Source of the DNA: Prorocentrum cordatum
Lineage: Eukaryota > Sar > Dinophyceae > Prorocentrales > Prorocentraceae
Reading direction: 5' to 3'
NCBI GenBank assembly: GCA_963575745.1
Contig: CAUYUJ010008147.1
Span: 307,426-371,425 of the forward strand
Length of the DNA stretch: 64,000 nucleotides
The position numbers were made by a program, and so were the translations under genes. Numbering within the stretch: the first letter of the stretch is position 1; each line of letters starts with the position of its first letter. A model generated the notes under the pieces. It searched no databases. It was not told where the DNA came from and was given only the letters and a program-made list of their open reading frames with translations. This document shows, piece by piece, positions 31,310 to 43,701 of this stretch.

Positions 31310-31795
31310 AACATGTCTGTTTATATGTGTATGTATGTGTATGTGTGTACGCATGTGCATGTGAATGTGTATGTGTATGTGTATGTATGTGTGCATGTAT
31401 GCATGCGTACATGTACGACTGCATGAGTTTGTGCATGCATGTACGTATTTATGTCTATATGTGTGCATGCCTGTTTGTCTGCCGGTCTGCCTGTCTAGCT
31501 GTATGTGTGCATGCATGCATGCATGCATGCATGCATGTATGTATGTATGTACGTATGGCTGTATGTGTAGTGTGTCTATGAGTGTGTGTGTGTGTGTGTG
31601 GGTGTTTTGTATGTGTGTATGTATGTATGTATGTTTGTTTGCATGCATGTCTACATGTACGTGTTTGTGTGTGTGTATGTGGTGCGTGTGTTTGTATGTA
31701 CAGCAGCATGTATGCATACATACATGCATCCACACATATTTACACATATATGTTTGTAGATGTCTTGATGTAGATATTCTTGATTTATGTACTCA
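30655..31795. repeat. TATG/TGTG/GCATG microsatellite
   Basis: About 1.1 kb of TATATG, TGTGTATG and GCATGCAT repeats. No gene. Confidence 0.92.
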
Positions 31796-31931
31796 CAAGC
31801 ATACACTTTTTCCGTCAGCGGCGAGGCGGCGAAATCCGTTTCAGCGAATTGGCCAGCGAGCAAAGGGGGAACAAACACACACTCACATACGTACACAATA
31901 ACCGATGAATTATACACATATCTAGATATGT

Positions 31932-31962
<31 letters not shown>

Positions 31963-31999
31963 GACGCCCTTCGGCCCATTCCGCCACCGTGCCTGGATT
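31796..31999. other. short unique stretch and (AT)n
   Basis: About 100 bp of unique sequence (GTCAGCGGCGAGGCGGCG), then (AT)n at 31,934-31,958. No gene recognised. Confidence 0.5.
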
Positions 32000-32790
32000 G
32001 TGGGTATGCGTCCTCAGGGATGCTTCCTGGGGTCTCGTCGGAGCGCTCTCGGGGCCTCCTGGGGGCAGTTTTGGGGCCTCTTGGGGGGGTCTCTTGGGCT
32101 CGTCTTTATTTTCTGTGGGCTCTGCGGGCGACCAGTCGCGTCGAGACGTCTCCCACGTAGCGCGCCGCACCGAATCCAAACCAGTTCATCATTCCTATCC
32201 GTATCTGCGGGGGTTATGATAAGCATATGCTGAAGCAGAGGGGCCGACAGGTCTCTCGTGACCTTGTTGGGATCTTTTGGGGCGCTCTTCTGGCTCTCGG
32301 GATGCATTCTTGGTGCTTTGGGTGCTCTGTTCTCCTGGAGCCACACTGGAGGCCACCGATTGGCGATGAGTGGATTTCATTTGATTGCATGGAAGAAGCT
32401 GGAGGCCATCGACAAACAAAGAGGGCGGCGTGGATTAGCGCTGCCCTTGAACACGGTACATCGTCTATTTTGCTTGTTGGGCGCTCTGGGGCTTCCTGAC
32501 CACTCTTGGAGCTCTCTTAGGCGATGTTGGGATCATCTTGAGGTCTCAGAGGCGCATCGGAAGCGAACCGGCGAGAAGGCAAGCATGATTGATTTGTTTC
32601 TTGGTAGTCTGAAGGGTTTCGGCCTCTCGGGGATCTCCATGGGAGGCTCCGTGGCCACTCGGAGCCGTCTTGGGGTGGTCTTGTGGTCTCTTGGTGGCAT
32701 GTTTTAGGTCGTCTTGGACCATTTTGGGCTGTTTGAGCCATCTTGGAGGCCATCTTGGAATATCAAAGGGCCTCTTGGAGCCATCTTGGG
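32000..32790 (+). repeat. CTTGGG satellite block 5
   Basis: CTTGGG motifs with a unique insert near 32,100-32,230. The core near 32,535-32,620 has GGAAGCGAACCGGCGAGAAGG, matching block 2. Confidence 0.85.
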
Positions 32791-33256
32791 CAAACATTGT
32801 CCCCCTCACAGCTCGCGACCTCCCGTCCAGACCAAGGGCAGGGGATAGAGGGGGGGTCAAGACACCTCCTGCTGACAAGGCGCAGGCCATCTCGCTCACT
32901 CCCACCCACCCTCCCAACACATACGTAGCACCCGGATGCCCCTGTCAAAAACCAATGCAACGTGGTCGCGGGGCGCCCGCGCATGCTCCAGATTTGGAGG
33001 CAAGTGTACTTTGTTTTGTTTTCTGACAGGGATGGTTGGCCTGCGCGCAGCAAGCAATATGAAAGCCCCCCGGCCACCCGCCAAGCAATATGAAAGCCCC
33101 CCTGGCCCCCCGCCGTCCCTGTCAAACATTACCTGGTGACGTACCCAACCCTTTCTACACATTTGACGAAAATGTTTGGGACCGCGCAAGATAAACACAC
33201 ATGTTGGAGGACCCGCAGTGCACATAAGCTGGACCTGCCGGGAGCCCACGGACACG
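32791..33256. other. no gene; left copy of a direct repeat
   Basis: Contains CTCCAGATTTGGAGGCAAG (about 32,985), also present near 33,750, and two copies of CAAGCAATATGAAAGCCCCC at about 33,050 and 33,090. No gene. Confidence 0.5.
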
Positions 33257-33560
33257 GCGACAGTTTCGCGGTTCGCAGCCCCGCAGGGACCTCCCAGGAG
33301 CCCACGAAAATGGCGATAGTTGCGCGGTTCGCAGCCCCGCAGGGAGCCGCGAGGCCTCGGCAGATTCGCGTGGACCTCCACTCCGCTGGACCTCCCAGGG
33401 GTCACGGAAATGGCGACAGTTGCGCCGTTCGCAGCCCCGCAGGGAGCCGCGAGATCTCAGCAGATTCGCGTGGACCTCCACTCCGCTGGACCTCCCAGGA
33501 GCCCACGAACATGGCGACAGTTGCGCGGTTCACAGCCCCGCAGGGCCCGCGAGGTCTCGA
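33257..33560. repeat. 100-bp tandem repeat, about 3.5 units
   Basis: Units starting GCGACAGTTGCGCGGTTC begin near 33,257 (shortened), 33,312, 33,412 and 33,515. Each includes GCAGCCCCGCAGGGA and GACCTCCACTCCGCTGGACC. 100 is not a multiple of three, so long frames are not evidence of coding. Confidence 0.9.
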
Positions 33561-33965
33561 CGAGGGAGAGGACGACTAAACAGGAAAGAGGGGGGGGCCA
33601 AGGAGAGGAGGGGTAGCAGCAGGAGGGGGCGGAGGAGGAGCGGGAGGAGAATGGGAGGATGGAGACCACGGTACTATATTCAAAATGAGAACCCAACCAC
33701 GGGAGGGTTGAGAATCAATGTAAAATTGTCGCGGGGAGCGCAGGCTCCAGATTTGGAGGCAAGCGTATTTTGTAATGTTTTCGATCGGGATTTGGGGGGT
33801 TCGGCATGGGTCTTGGTTGGCTGCCGGTCGCCTGGGGAGGGAGTGTTCACTAATAGGGGACAGTGATCAGCCCCGCCTTGAAGAGAAAAAGGACGTTGGA
33901 AGAACGAGCTCGCCAAAACGCCTACGCCCAGAGAGATCGCGGCATTTGTCTTTGGGTGTTTGAAA
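33561..33965. other. AGG-rich spacer; right copy of direct repeat
   Basis: AGGAGG-rich stretch, then the second copy of CTCCAGATTTGGAGGCAAG at about 33,750 with about 80 bp of similarity to 32,946-33,035. No gene. Confidence 0.5.
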
Positions 33966-34505
33966 AATTCAATCTAGTGGGGCATCCCCGGGAGGCTCCG
34001 TGGCCACCAGGAGCCGTGTTGGGGCGGTCTTGGGGCCCTCTCGGGACCATTCTGGAAGCTTTCGAAGCCCTTTTGGGGCCATCTTGGGAATCTTGAGGAG
34101 GGTTCTCTAGCGGTCATCTTGGAGGACATCGATCACATAAGTGGGGGTCCTCCATTCGCCCTCGCCCCGTCAGAGCTCCAAGCGCTGCCTCTTGGAGCGC
34201 TCGTGGGGCGCTCTTGGGTGCTCCTGGGCCGTCTCGGAGTCTCGGAGCCCTTCTGGGCCCCTCTTGGGGCTCTTGCGCGATCTCGAAGCCACAGCATCAG
34301 GATTTGAAGGGGGCCATGGATATATCTTGGTTGTTTCCAAGACTTTTGCCTCTTGGGGGGGCATCCTTGGGAGGCTCCGTGGCCGCATGGAACCGTCTTG
34401 GAGCGGTCTTTAGGCCTCTGTGAGGCATGCTGGAAGCCATCTTGGCCAATCTTGAGCCATCTTGAGGTACCCGAGATCCTCCTGGAACCATCTTGGCCAA
34501 CTACG
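33966..34505 (+). repeat. CTTGGG satellite block 6
   Basis: CTTGGG and GGAGGCTCCGTGGCC motifs. A conserved core with CATCCTTGGGAGGCTCC near 34,360 recurs near 33,985. Confidence 0.82.
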
Positions 34506-34639
34506 CCCAGAGGACTTGTGGGGTCACGAGATAGCGGAGGAGGTTGAGGAGGAGATTGTCGGGAAGGAGGGGGGGTGGGGGAGGGGTGCGATGCGAGGGG
34601 GAGTGGGTGGATGGTGGAGAGGGAGAATCTACCGAGAAG

Positions 34640-36345
<1,706 letters not shown>

Positions 36346-36650
36346 AAGCCAACGGCTACGGTTTCATGTGTACGTAGACGCTTGCAGAAGTGTCTGGCAG
36401 TGAATGACGACGAAAGGCCTTCGTAGGTCCGCACATTGGCCCGCTCGTGGCTCAGGTGCTCTGGTGCGCAATGCGAAAGAACGGCAAGCCACGCGAATAA
36501 ATGCCAAGCAAACCAACGCAATGTAAAGCAATGCCGCAAAGTACAAAGTAATGGCAAGCCGAGGATGTCATGTTGCAGCTGGTCGCAACGGGGCAAGCGA
36601 AAGTTCGCACTTCTTGGGGGATGCACCGAATCCCGGGTTCGCAATCGATA
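36346..36650. other. no gene; weak GCAATG-like repetition
   Basis: Unique sequence with recurrent AATGCCAAGC, GCAATGTAAAG and AATGGCAAGC words around 36,500-36,555. No gene. Confidence 0.45.
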
Positions 36651-37270
36651 TTCGGGATAATGTGGTTGCGAAGCAGGGATTCGGGTCAGTTTGGTGGAAA
36701 ACGCTGTGTGGGCTTTGTTGGAACCCTGGTGGGCCGGCTTGGGGCCCTTTCGAGCCGTCTTGGGGCCATCTTGGGCCTTCTAAGGACCTTGCAGGGGCTA
36801 CGTGGGCCCTCCTGGTGGCCTCCCGTGGCCTTTCTGGGGGCTTCCCGTGGCCTTCTTAGGCTGCTCGCGGGGGCCTTGTGAGGGCCTGTTGGGCTGCTTC
36901 TTGGTCAATTTGTGGCTTCCTTGAGCAGTATTGGGGCCATCCAGGCCGTCTGAAGGCTCTCTTGGGGGTCTTTTGGGCCGTTTTGGGACGTGCAGGAGGC
37001 CTTTTAGGCTGTTTGGGACGCTGACAACACCCAAGCTGCGAATATAGTGGAAATGCACGTTTCCCTGCGGGAATGAAGCGATTTCTGCGTTCTGGGTGTG
37101 GGTCCAGTTCAGGGCCTTCTGGGCCGTCTTCGGGGCCTCTGGAGTCCATCTGGGTCCTTATTGGAACGCTCTTGTGCTGTCTTGGGTCTCTCTTCGGCCT
37201 CTCTAATCACCGCTCTGATCGCCTGGGGTCTGCTGGCAAGACCCGGCCAAACGCCCTGGGAGGTCCGGAA
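36651..37270 (+). repeat. CTTGGG satellite block 7
   Basis: CTTGGGGCC motifs, weaker after 37,080. No gene. Confidence 0.8.
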
Positions 37271-37389
37271 CGAGACTTTTGGCGAGGGACTGTGTCCGGG
37301 GTCCTAGGAACCCCGGAGCCTGGGGGTCCCATTTTGCGAGATGGGTGGGTGGGGGGGTCCCCCCCAGCTTATATATATGTTGATATGGA

Positions 37390-37871
37390 CACATGTATGT
37401 ATGTATGTATGTATGTATGTAATGTAATGTAATGTAATGTAATGTAATGTAATGTAATGTAATGTAATGTAATGTAATGTAATGTAATGTAGTGTAATGT
37501 AATGTAATGTAATGTAATGTAATGTAATATAATGTAATGTAATGTAATGTAATGTACTGTACTATAATGTAATGTAATGTAATGTAATGTAATGTAATGT
37601 AATGTAATGTAATGTAATGTAATGTAATGTAATGTAATGTAATGTAATGTAATGTAATGTAATGTAATGTAATGTATGCATGCGTGCGTGCGTGCATGCA
37701 TGCATGCATGCATGCATGTATGTGCGTATGCATGTATGTATGTATGTATGTATGTATGTATGTATATATACGTGCATGCATGCATGTATGTATGTATGCA
37801 TGTATGTATGTAATGTATGCATGTATGTATGTATGTATGTATGTATGCATGCATGCATGTATGCATGCATG

Positions 37872-37902
<31 letters not shown>

Positions 37903-37925
37903 ATACATATGTGGATGGGTTTATA
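37390..37925. repeat. (ATGT)n and (AATGT)n microsatellites
   Basis: ATGT tetramers, then about 50 nearly perfect copies of AATGT from about 37,418 to 37,675, then GCATGCAT/ATGT tetramers to 37,900. Tyr-Ile-Thr-Leu-His frames on the minus strand come from the pentamer. Confidence 0.95.
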
Positions 37926-39289
37926 GTTGTGTGTATATGTATGTATTTACTCACGTACATGGACAATGATCACATGTATTTATGATATACACAAACATGT
38001 AAAGAGAGAGAGAGAGAGAGTCAGACAGAGAGACGGAGAGACTGAGATAGACAAACAAGGACGAGGAGGACAAGGAGGGGGACGAGAGGATACACGCCGT
38101 AGAAAGCCGCATGGTCAGAACAGGTTTCAGTGGGCTGCTGTTGCCTCGCAGTCCGCATTGCTTGTAGTAGCGTACGGATCCAGATCACTCTCACCGTTCC
38201 TGGGTCTCTGTCGCACCTGCGTGGCACCATCGTGTGTCTGTGTGTGTGTGTGTGTGCGTGTACGTGCGTGCGTGTGTTCGTGCGCGCGTTGCCTTCTCGC
38301 TTCTGTTTTCCCTGTCCGGCTCCAGACGGCGTTCGTCGTCTATCCTGCTGCACCTTCCTCCCCATGCCTTCGCCTCCTTGCCTTCACTGCGCCCTCGCCG
38401 TACGCCTCTTCAGCCTTTTCCGCACATATCGTTTTTCCGATTCCGCGATTCGTCCTGTTCTCGGCGGGACTCCCAGCAGCACCCCCGCGCCTCACGGGAA
38501 AGTGTGTATAGGCGCGCAGATGTTTGTGTATGCGACTCGTGTGTGTGTGTGTGTGAGAGAGAGTGTTTGCGTGTACCTTCGAACACCCCTCACATCGCAA
38601 GTTTGCAAATGACTTTGACGTAGCCACTCGTAATTTTCATCGCGACTGTGGTTTCCACATCGCCGGCGGAGTTACAACATGTATGTGTGTGTGTGTCCAC
38701 TTTGCCAGAGTAATCCCTTTGCCTAGCCGCCGACGCAGAAAGTGTGTGTGTGTGTGTGTGTGCTTGTGGGTGTGTACTGGACGGCCGCGTGGCTTCGTTG
38801 CCCCGCCTGCGACGTTCAAAAGTGCGTGGGTGTTTGGCTGTGTGTGTGTGTGTGTGGGTGCGCGCCGTCTCCTGCCCTCCCTCGCCTTCTTCCCTGCCCC
38901 CCGCTCCCGCCCTCTCAGCTTATTCGCGGTGCCTGCACCTCTCGTGACTGGTACTTTTTCGGCCTCGTTACCTGGGAGGCTTCGGCCGCTCGGGCCGGCC
39001 CGGTCGCCGCTCGGCAGCATCTACCTCGCTTCTCCTCCTGCCATCTCTCGCTCCCGCCGATCCTCGCGTTCTGGCCCTCGGCACTCTCTTTGGCGGCCCC
39101 CTCCCTTACCTCTGCTCTGTCTTGCACCCGCCTTGGCTTTGTCTGCCCAGGGGTCGATTGCGTTCGTCTCTCCCTGGGATCTTCAGGCCTTGCCACGCTG
39201 CCTCACACGGGGGCCAATTCAGTCTGGGCGTGCCCCTTCTATTGCCAATCTTCAGATGGGGCTCATCTACGCGTCCAAAAATGTGTGTG

Positions 39290-39329
<40 letters not shown>

Positions 39330-39830
39330 TGTGTGTGTGAGTGTGTGTGTGTGTGTGAGTGTGTGTGTGTGTGTGAGTGTGTGTGAGTGTGTGTGTGTGT
39401 GTGAGTGTGTGTGCTGGCCTCGGTTGTTTCGTTCTGTCCCCGCTCCCGCCATGCATTTGCCTTCCCTCTGGCCCTTCGTGCGTCCGCTGTCCACTCTCGC
39501 CGCCCCGGCCGCCGCTTCTCCTTGTCCGTCTTTGTCCCTCACGCTCGGGACTTCGCTGCACTCGCTTACCGCGGCCGCTACGTTGCCGGGCACGTGGCCG
39601 CCGTTGTTTTTTTCTATGCTTGTGCGTGTGTGTGTGTGTGTGTGTATGTGTGTGTGTGTTTGTGTGTGCGCGCGAACGTGTGTGTGTGTGTGTGTGCATG
39701 TGTGTGTGTGTGTGTGTGTCTGCGTCGCTTTCTCTTTCTCTCCCTCTCTCTCTTGCTCTTTCTCTATCCTTCCCTGCTTCGCTCTCTGCCTCTGTATAGG
39801 GCTCAGTCTTTCCATGTGTATGACAGATGT
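37926..39830. repeat. (TG)n-rich region with unique GC-rich islands
   Basis: Many (TG)n and GTGTGA runs (38,235-38,280; 38,740-38,770; 39,285-39,415; 39,627-39,720). Between them are GC/CT-rich islands of 100-350 bp, such as 38,280-38,520 and 38,870-39,240. The islands show Ala/Pro/Leu/Arg frames but no motif and no paired splice sites. No gene can be supported. Confidence 0.7.
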
Positions 39831-40428
39831 ATATACGATCCAGACTTGCCCTTCCCCACGCATGTGGGATCTAGCCCCCCCCGCTGGATGGGTACGCACG
39901 TGAGCATCGCGAAGACCTCGCGGCGAATGGGATCGCTCCCCCCCATCTGGTCGTGGCCCTGTGAGCGTGGCGGGGTGGAGGGAGGACGCTCCGCTGCTTT
40001 CGCCGAGAGCTTTCCGAGACCAAGGTCTCAGGGCCTCACGAATGGGATCGTTCCCTCCCGCCTGTCGTGGCCCTGTGGGCGTGGCGTTGCGACGACGACG
40101 ACGTCGTTATCGACGTCGACGTCGCCGTCGTCGTCGTCCTCCCCTTCCCCATCCCATCCGGGGTGGCTGTGGAATCCCAGGGCCCATCCCATCTGCGGGG
40201 GGCCTGTGAACCCTCGACCCGGGATCATGCATTTACACATCTACGCATTCAGGTGTGGAGATGTACATCAGTGTGTATATCTATGTGCACACAGATGCGT
40301 GTGTATACACGTATGCCCCCACGTAGCCTTTTGCTCAAGTCTGGCTCACGGCCAGGACCCTTAGGGCGCGCGGCCAGTGCCCCCAGCGCGCGCCCCGCTC
40401 CCGGGCAACCGCCGCGCGGCTGCCGCCC
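39831..40428. other. no gene recognised
   Basis: Contains two related 50-bp stretches with ATGGGATCG.TCCC near 39,928 and 40,040, and a GACGACGACGTCG run near 40,090-40,135. May include 5' sequence of the SET gene. Confidence 0.4.
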
Positions 40429-40517
40429 ATGGCCGCCGCGCGCTGCCCCCGGGCGGTGGGCGGCGCGGACGCCGAGGACCCGCGCGAGCCGAGCTCGGCC
40501 ACGCCGCCCCCGGCAAG
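40429..40517 (+). CDS. SET gene exon 1 (tentative)
   Basis: ATG at 40,429 in the context CCGCCCATGG opens MAAARCPRAVGGADAEDP and runs to a GCAAG/GTGGGG donor at 40,517/40,518. The phase does not fit the most obvious exon 2 acceptor, so this start is only a candidate. Confidence 0.3.
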
Positions 40518-43500
40518 GTGGGGGCACTGCGCCCTGCCGCACGAGGCGTCTGGGGGCAGCGTTGGGGGGGGGGGCTGAGTTTTGGAGCTTTGTCGGAAGT
40601 TTTCGAGGGATTCCGAGGCCCTGGGTGTTCCCATCAGCTGCGCCTCGTCGCGAGCGTGCGGGGGGCGCCCGAATCGTGCCGATTGGCCGCTGGAGAGTTG
40701 AGTTATGGCCCGAACGCCAGGGGGCAACTTCAGGGGGAGACAGGCTCAGGGGGGCGATCCATCGACCCCCAGTCGCGCAATCATCGCTGATGGGGATCCT
40801 CTGGTAGCCCACCCCGCCCAGTGCCGTGAGGATTCGCTCTCGGGGGCCCCTCGCCGACCCGTCGGCGTTGTGCGGATTGCCGGTTCCAGCTCGCCGTTCC
40901 GCGTCCGAGTCTGGCGACGAGGTGTGTATAGATCTCGTGGCCCTCCTGCGCTGGTCCCCGACCCATGGTGTGCCCCCTCGAGGCGTGGCTGCACAGCCGC
41001 GTGCAGGTCGTGGACGGCCTGGACGGGGTGGCTAGCAGGGAGCCCGCCGCGCGGCGCCGCGAGGGCGGGCGGGGCCTCTTCGTGAGCGGCGGGGCGGGCG
41101 ACGCGCCGGTGGCGGCGGGCACGCTGCTGGCCGAGGAGGCGCCAGTGATCCTGGCCACCGACTACGCCGCGTTGGAGCGCTACCTCCTCGCCGTGTGCGG
41201 CGGCGCGCCCGGGGCGCGGCTCCCGGCGGACTCCTCGGTGGCGGTCCTGTCAGGCGAGAGCGAGGCGACCTTGAGGCACGCGATCCTCAGCCTGTGTCGG
41301 GTGCTGCCAGAAGTGCCCCCTGGCCCAAGGGACCCCCAGAGGGTTTCCACGGAGGCCCCCGCGGCCTCCAGAGCACCCCTCACGAGGCCCAGAGGCCTCC
41401 GGGGGCCCCAATCCAGGATGGGCCTCCGGGGGCTCCAATCCTTTGGCCAGGGGTATTCTTAGCAGCCCCCGAGCGTACGCCGGCCCGGGCGCGCAGGCCG
41501 CCACGGCGCGGCAGCGCGTGCGCGGCGTCCTCTCGCACAACATGCACAGCGCCGACCCGCTGCCGTGCGACGGCAGGCCGCCAGAGCTCGGCGGGCCCGT
41601 TGGGCTCTGGCCGACGGGCTCTCTGATGTCGAAGAAGGAAGCCCAGACCGCCATCTCCCCCTTCTTCCCCCCTTCTTCCCCTGCATCGCCACTGCTCCCC
41701 CCTCCCCCTCGCGGCTTCACCGCGAGCGACCCCGTGGATCCCCTTGTCGGCGCCTCCCCGGTCCCCGCGCCGCGTGACGTTAGGCCCGGCGGCGCGTGCC
41801 CGCCCGCCTGGCTGCCCACGCCGCGCCGCCGCTGCGCGGGGCCGCAACGCCTAAAAGAGCGGATCCATCCGTTTATACGCCTCCCAGGTTCGGGCCGGAC
41901 GAAAGGGGGGGATTGGGAAAGGGGGGGTTACGAAATCTGCTGCATGCAGCTGGTTTTTCGGCCCCCCCGAGGGGCCCATTCCTCGAGACGTGGCCGCCTC
42001 CGGCGCCGGGAGGCGCCAGGAAAAGCAGCTGCGTGAGCTGATTCTCAATCCCCCCCTTTGCTATCCCCCCCTTTCGCCCGGCCCGATCCTCGGGGGGGCC
42101 CAAGAGGGGGGTGTCACCACTCACCAAACCACCCCGATCCAACCCGAAGGCCTCAAGCTGCCCTCCAATTCCAGTGGGGGGGGGGTCGGGGAACATTGAA
42201 AAGACACATGGAACCCGTACCCTCCCCCCCCTCAACCCGAAATTCGGGTCAAATTCGGGTTTTCGGGTTGGGTTGGGGTGGTCTGGTAGGTAGTCAGGGT
42301 GATGACTGGGGGGGGGGGGGATCTTATGGCTTGGGCTATGATGTTTCCTCAGATTTCATGGCGCTTCTTCTTATTTCGTTACGTCCCTGCTCCCCCCCCC
42401 AGGCCGCGCACGTGCCGCCAGCCATGATTTGCGCCCCCCCCCCCTCTTGGACGCCCGCCTCTCGGCGCCCCTTAAGCTCAGAGGAGGACGAGATATACCG
42501 ATACCGCTGCTCGTCCTGGGGAGCCCTCGTCGCCACGGCTGGATTTTCTTCGGAGTTCTGGTGACGGGGCACCCCGGGAGAGGTCCAGGGAGTAGTGTTT
42601 TTCGGTTGCTCCGTTTTCCCCCCAGGAGCTCCTCGCGTCATGAAAACATCACGCTGGAGCTTTTGTTGGGCCGTCTTCGGTCTCTAGGGGCCCTCACTGG
42701 GCACCGGCACCTTTCAAGAACGACTCGGGATGGAAAGTCGGTCCCGAGCAAGTGGTCTATAGACCTCCAGGGGCGACGGTAGCAAAAATAGTCACGACGT
42801 CGAGGGTCTGGGAAAACGGCATCAGCAGACGTTTTCGGAGGTCCGTTCGGATCTCTCGGATTGGCCGGACCCCGCTGGCGGCGCATCCAGCGCCGATCCA
42901 ATTCAAGAAATCCGCGCGGACCTCCGACATCTTAGTGTTAATGCCGTCACTTGTTATTTCTTCTTCTACGAATCAACCACAGCTTCCTCCGCCCGAACGT
43001 GGCCCGCAGCTTCGAGCAGAGCTCAAAGAAGTTGCAGCTGCGCGCCATCCGCGAGCTGCTGCCAGGCGAGGAGCTGCTCGACAACTACCTCGACTCGTGC
43101 TCCACTCACGCTCAGCGCTCCAGGGCCATGCGCGATCAGCACGGGTTGACAGAGCGTCGGGACGCGCTGGATTGGAGTGCTGGGCTCCTGGACGAGGCCT
43201 TGGAGGCTGCCGAGAGTGCCCAGGCGATGCTTCGCGGGTGGAGGCCTGGCCACGCCAGCAGCACCTCAGCCCTCCATTCGCTACTTGCGGTGCGAGACTC
43301 TCGGGGGCGGCAAAGAGGGGGGTGATGACTGGGGGGGGGGGTGGTTATCATGGCCTGGGCCATGATCTTTCGCCAGATTTCATGGCGCCTCTTCTTATTT
43401 CAATGCGTCCCTGGCCACCCCGCTGAGCCGCGCACATGCCGCCGGTCATGCTTTGCACCCCCCCCCTCTTGGACACCCCCCTCTTGGCCGCTCCCGAGAC

Positions 43501-43636
43501 TCGGAGGCGGGCCAGTTAAGACAACCGTGGCATTCCCGCCCAGCACAGTTCCGCCCAAAGTCCGTCCCCCGGCGTCCATCCTGACCCGTTCTTTCGGGGC
43601 GGCCGTACCAGAGGCAGGTCGGCAGGCAGGAGGGCC

Positions 43637-43701
<65 letters not shown>

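Larger units (their letters stand above)
41628..42973 (+). other. SET gene intron 3, chain of TIR elements
   Basis: About 1.35 kb. The first and last 16-18 bp are inverted: GTCGAAGAAGG near the start and TTCTTCTTCTACGA at the end. The exon sense continues after GAAT, not AG, unless the acceptor is CACAG at 42,982. The interior is element U, element X2 interrupted by Y, element V-A, and a remaining 340-bp stretch. Confidence 0.5.

Noticed and set aside
38563-39903. 446-residue Cys/Val-rich frame
   Set aside because: Largely translation of (TG)n and CT-rich sequence.
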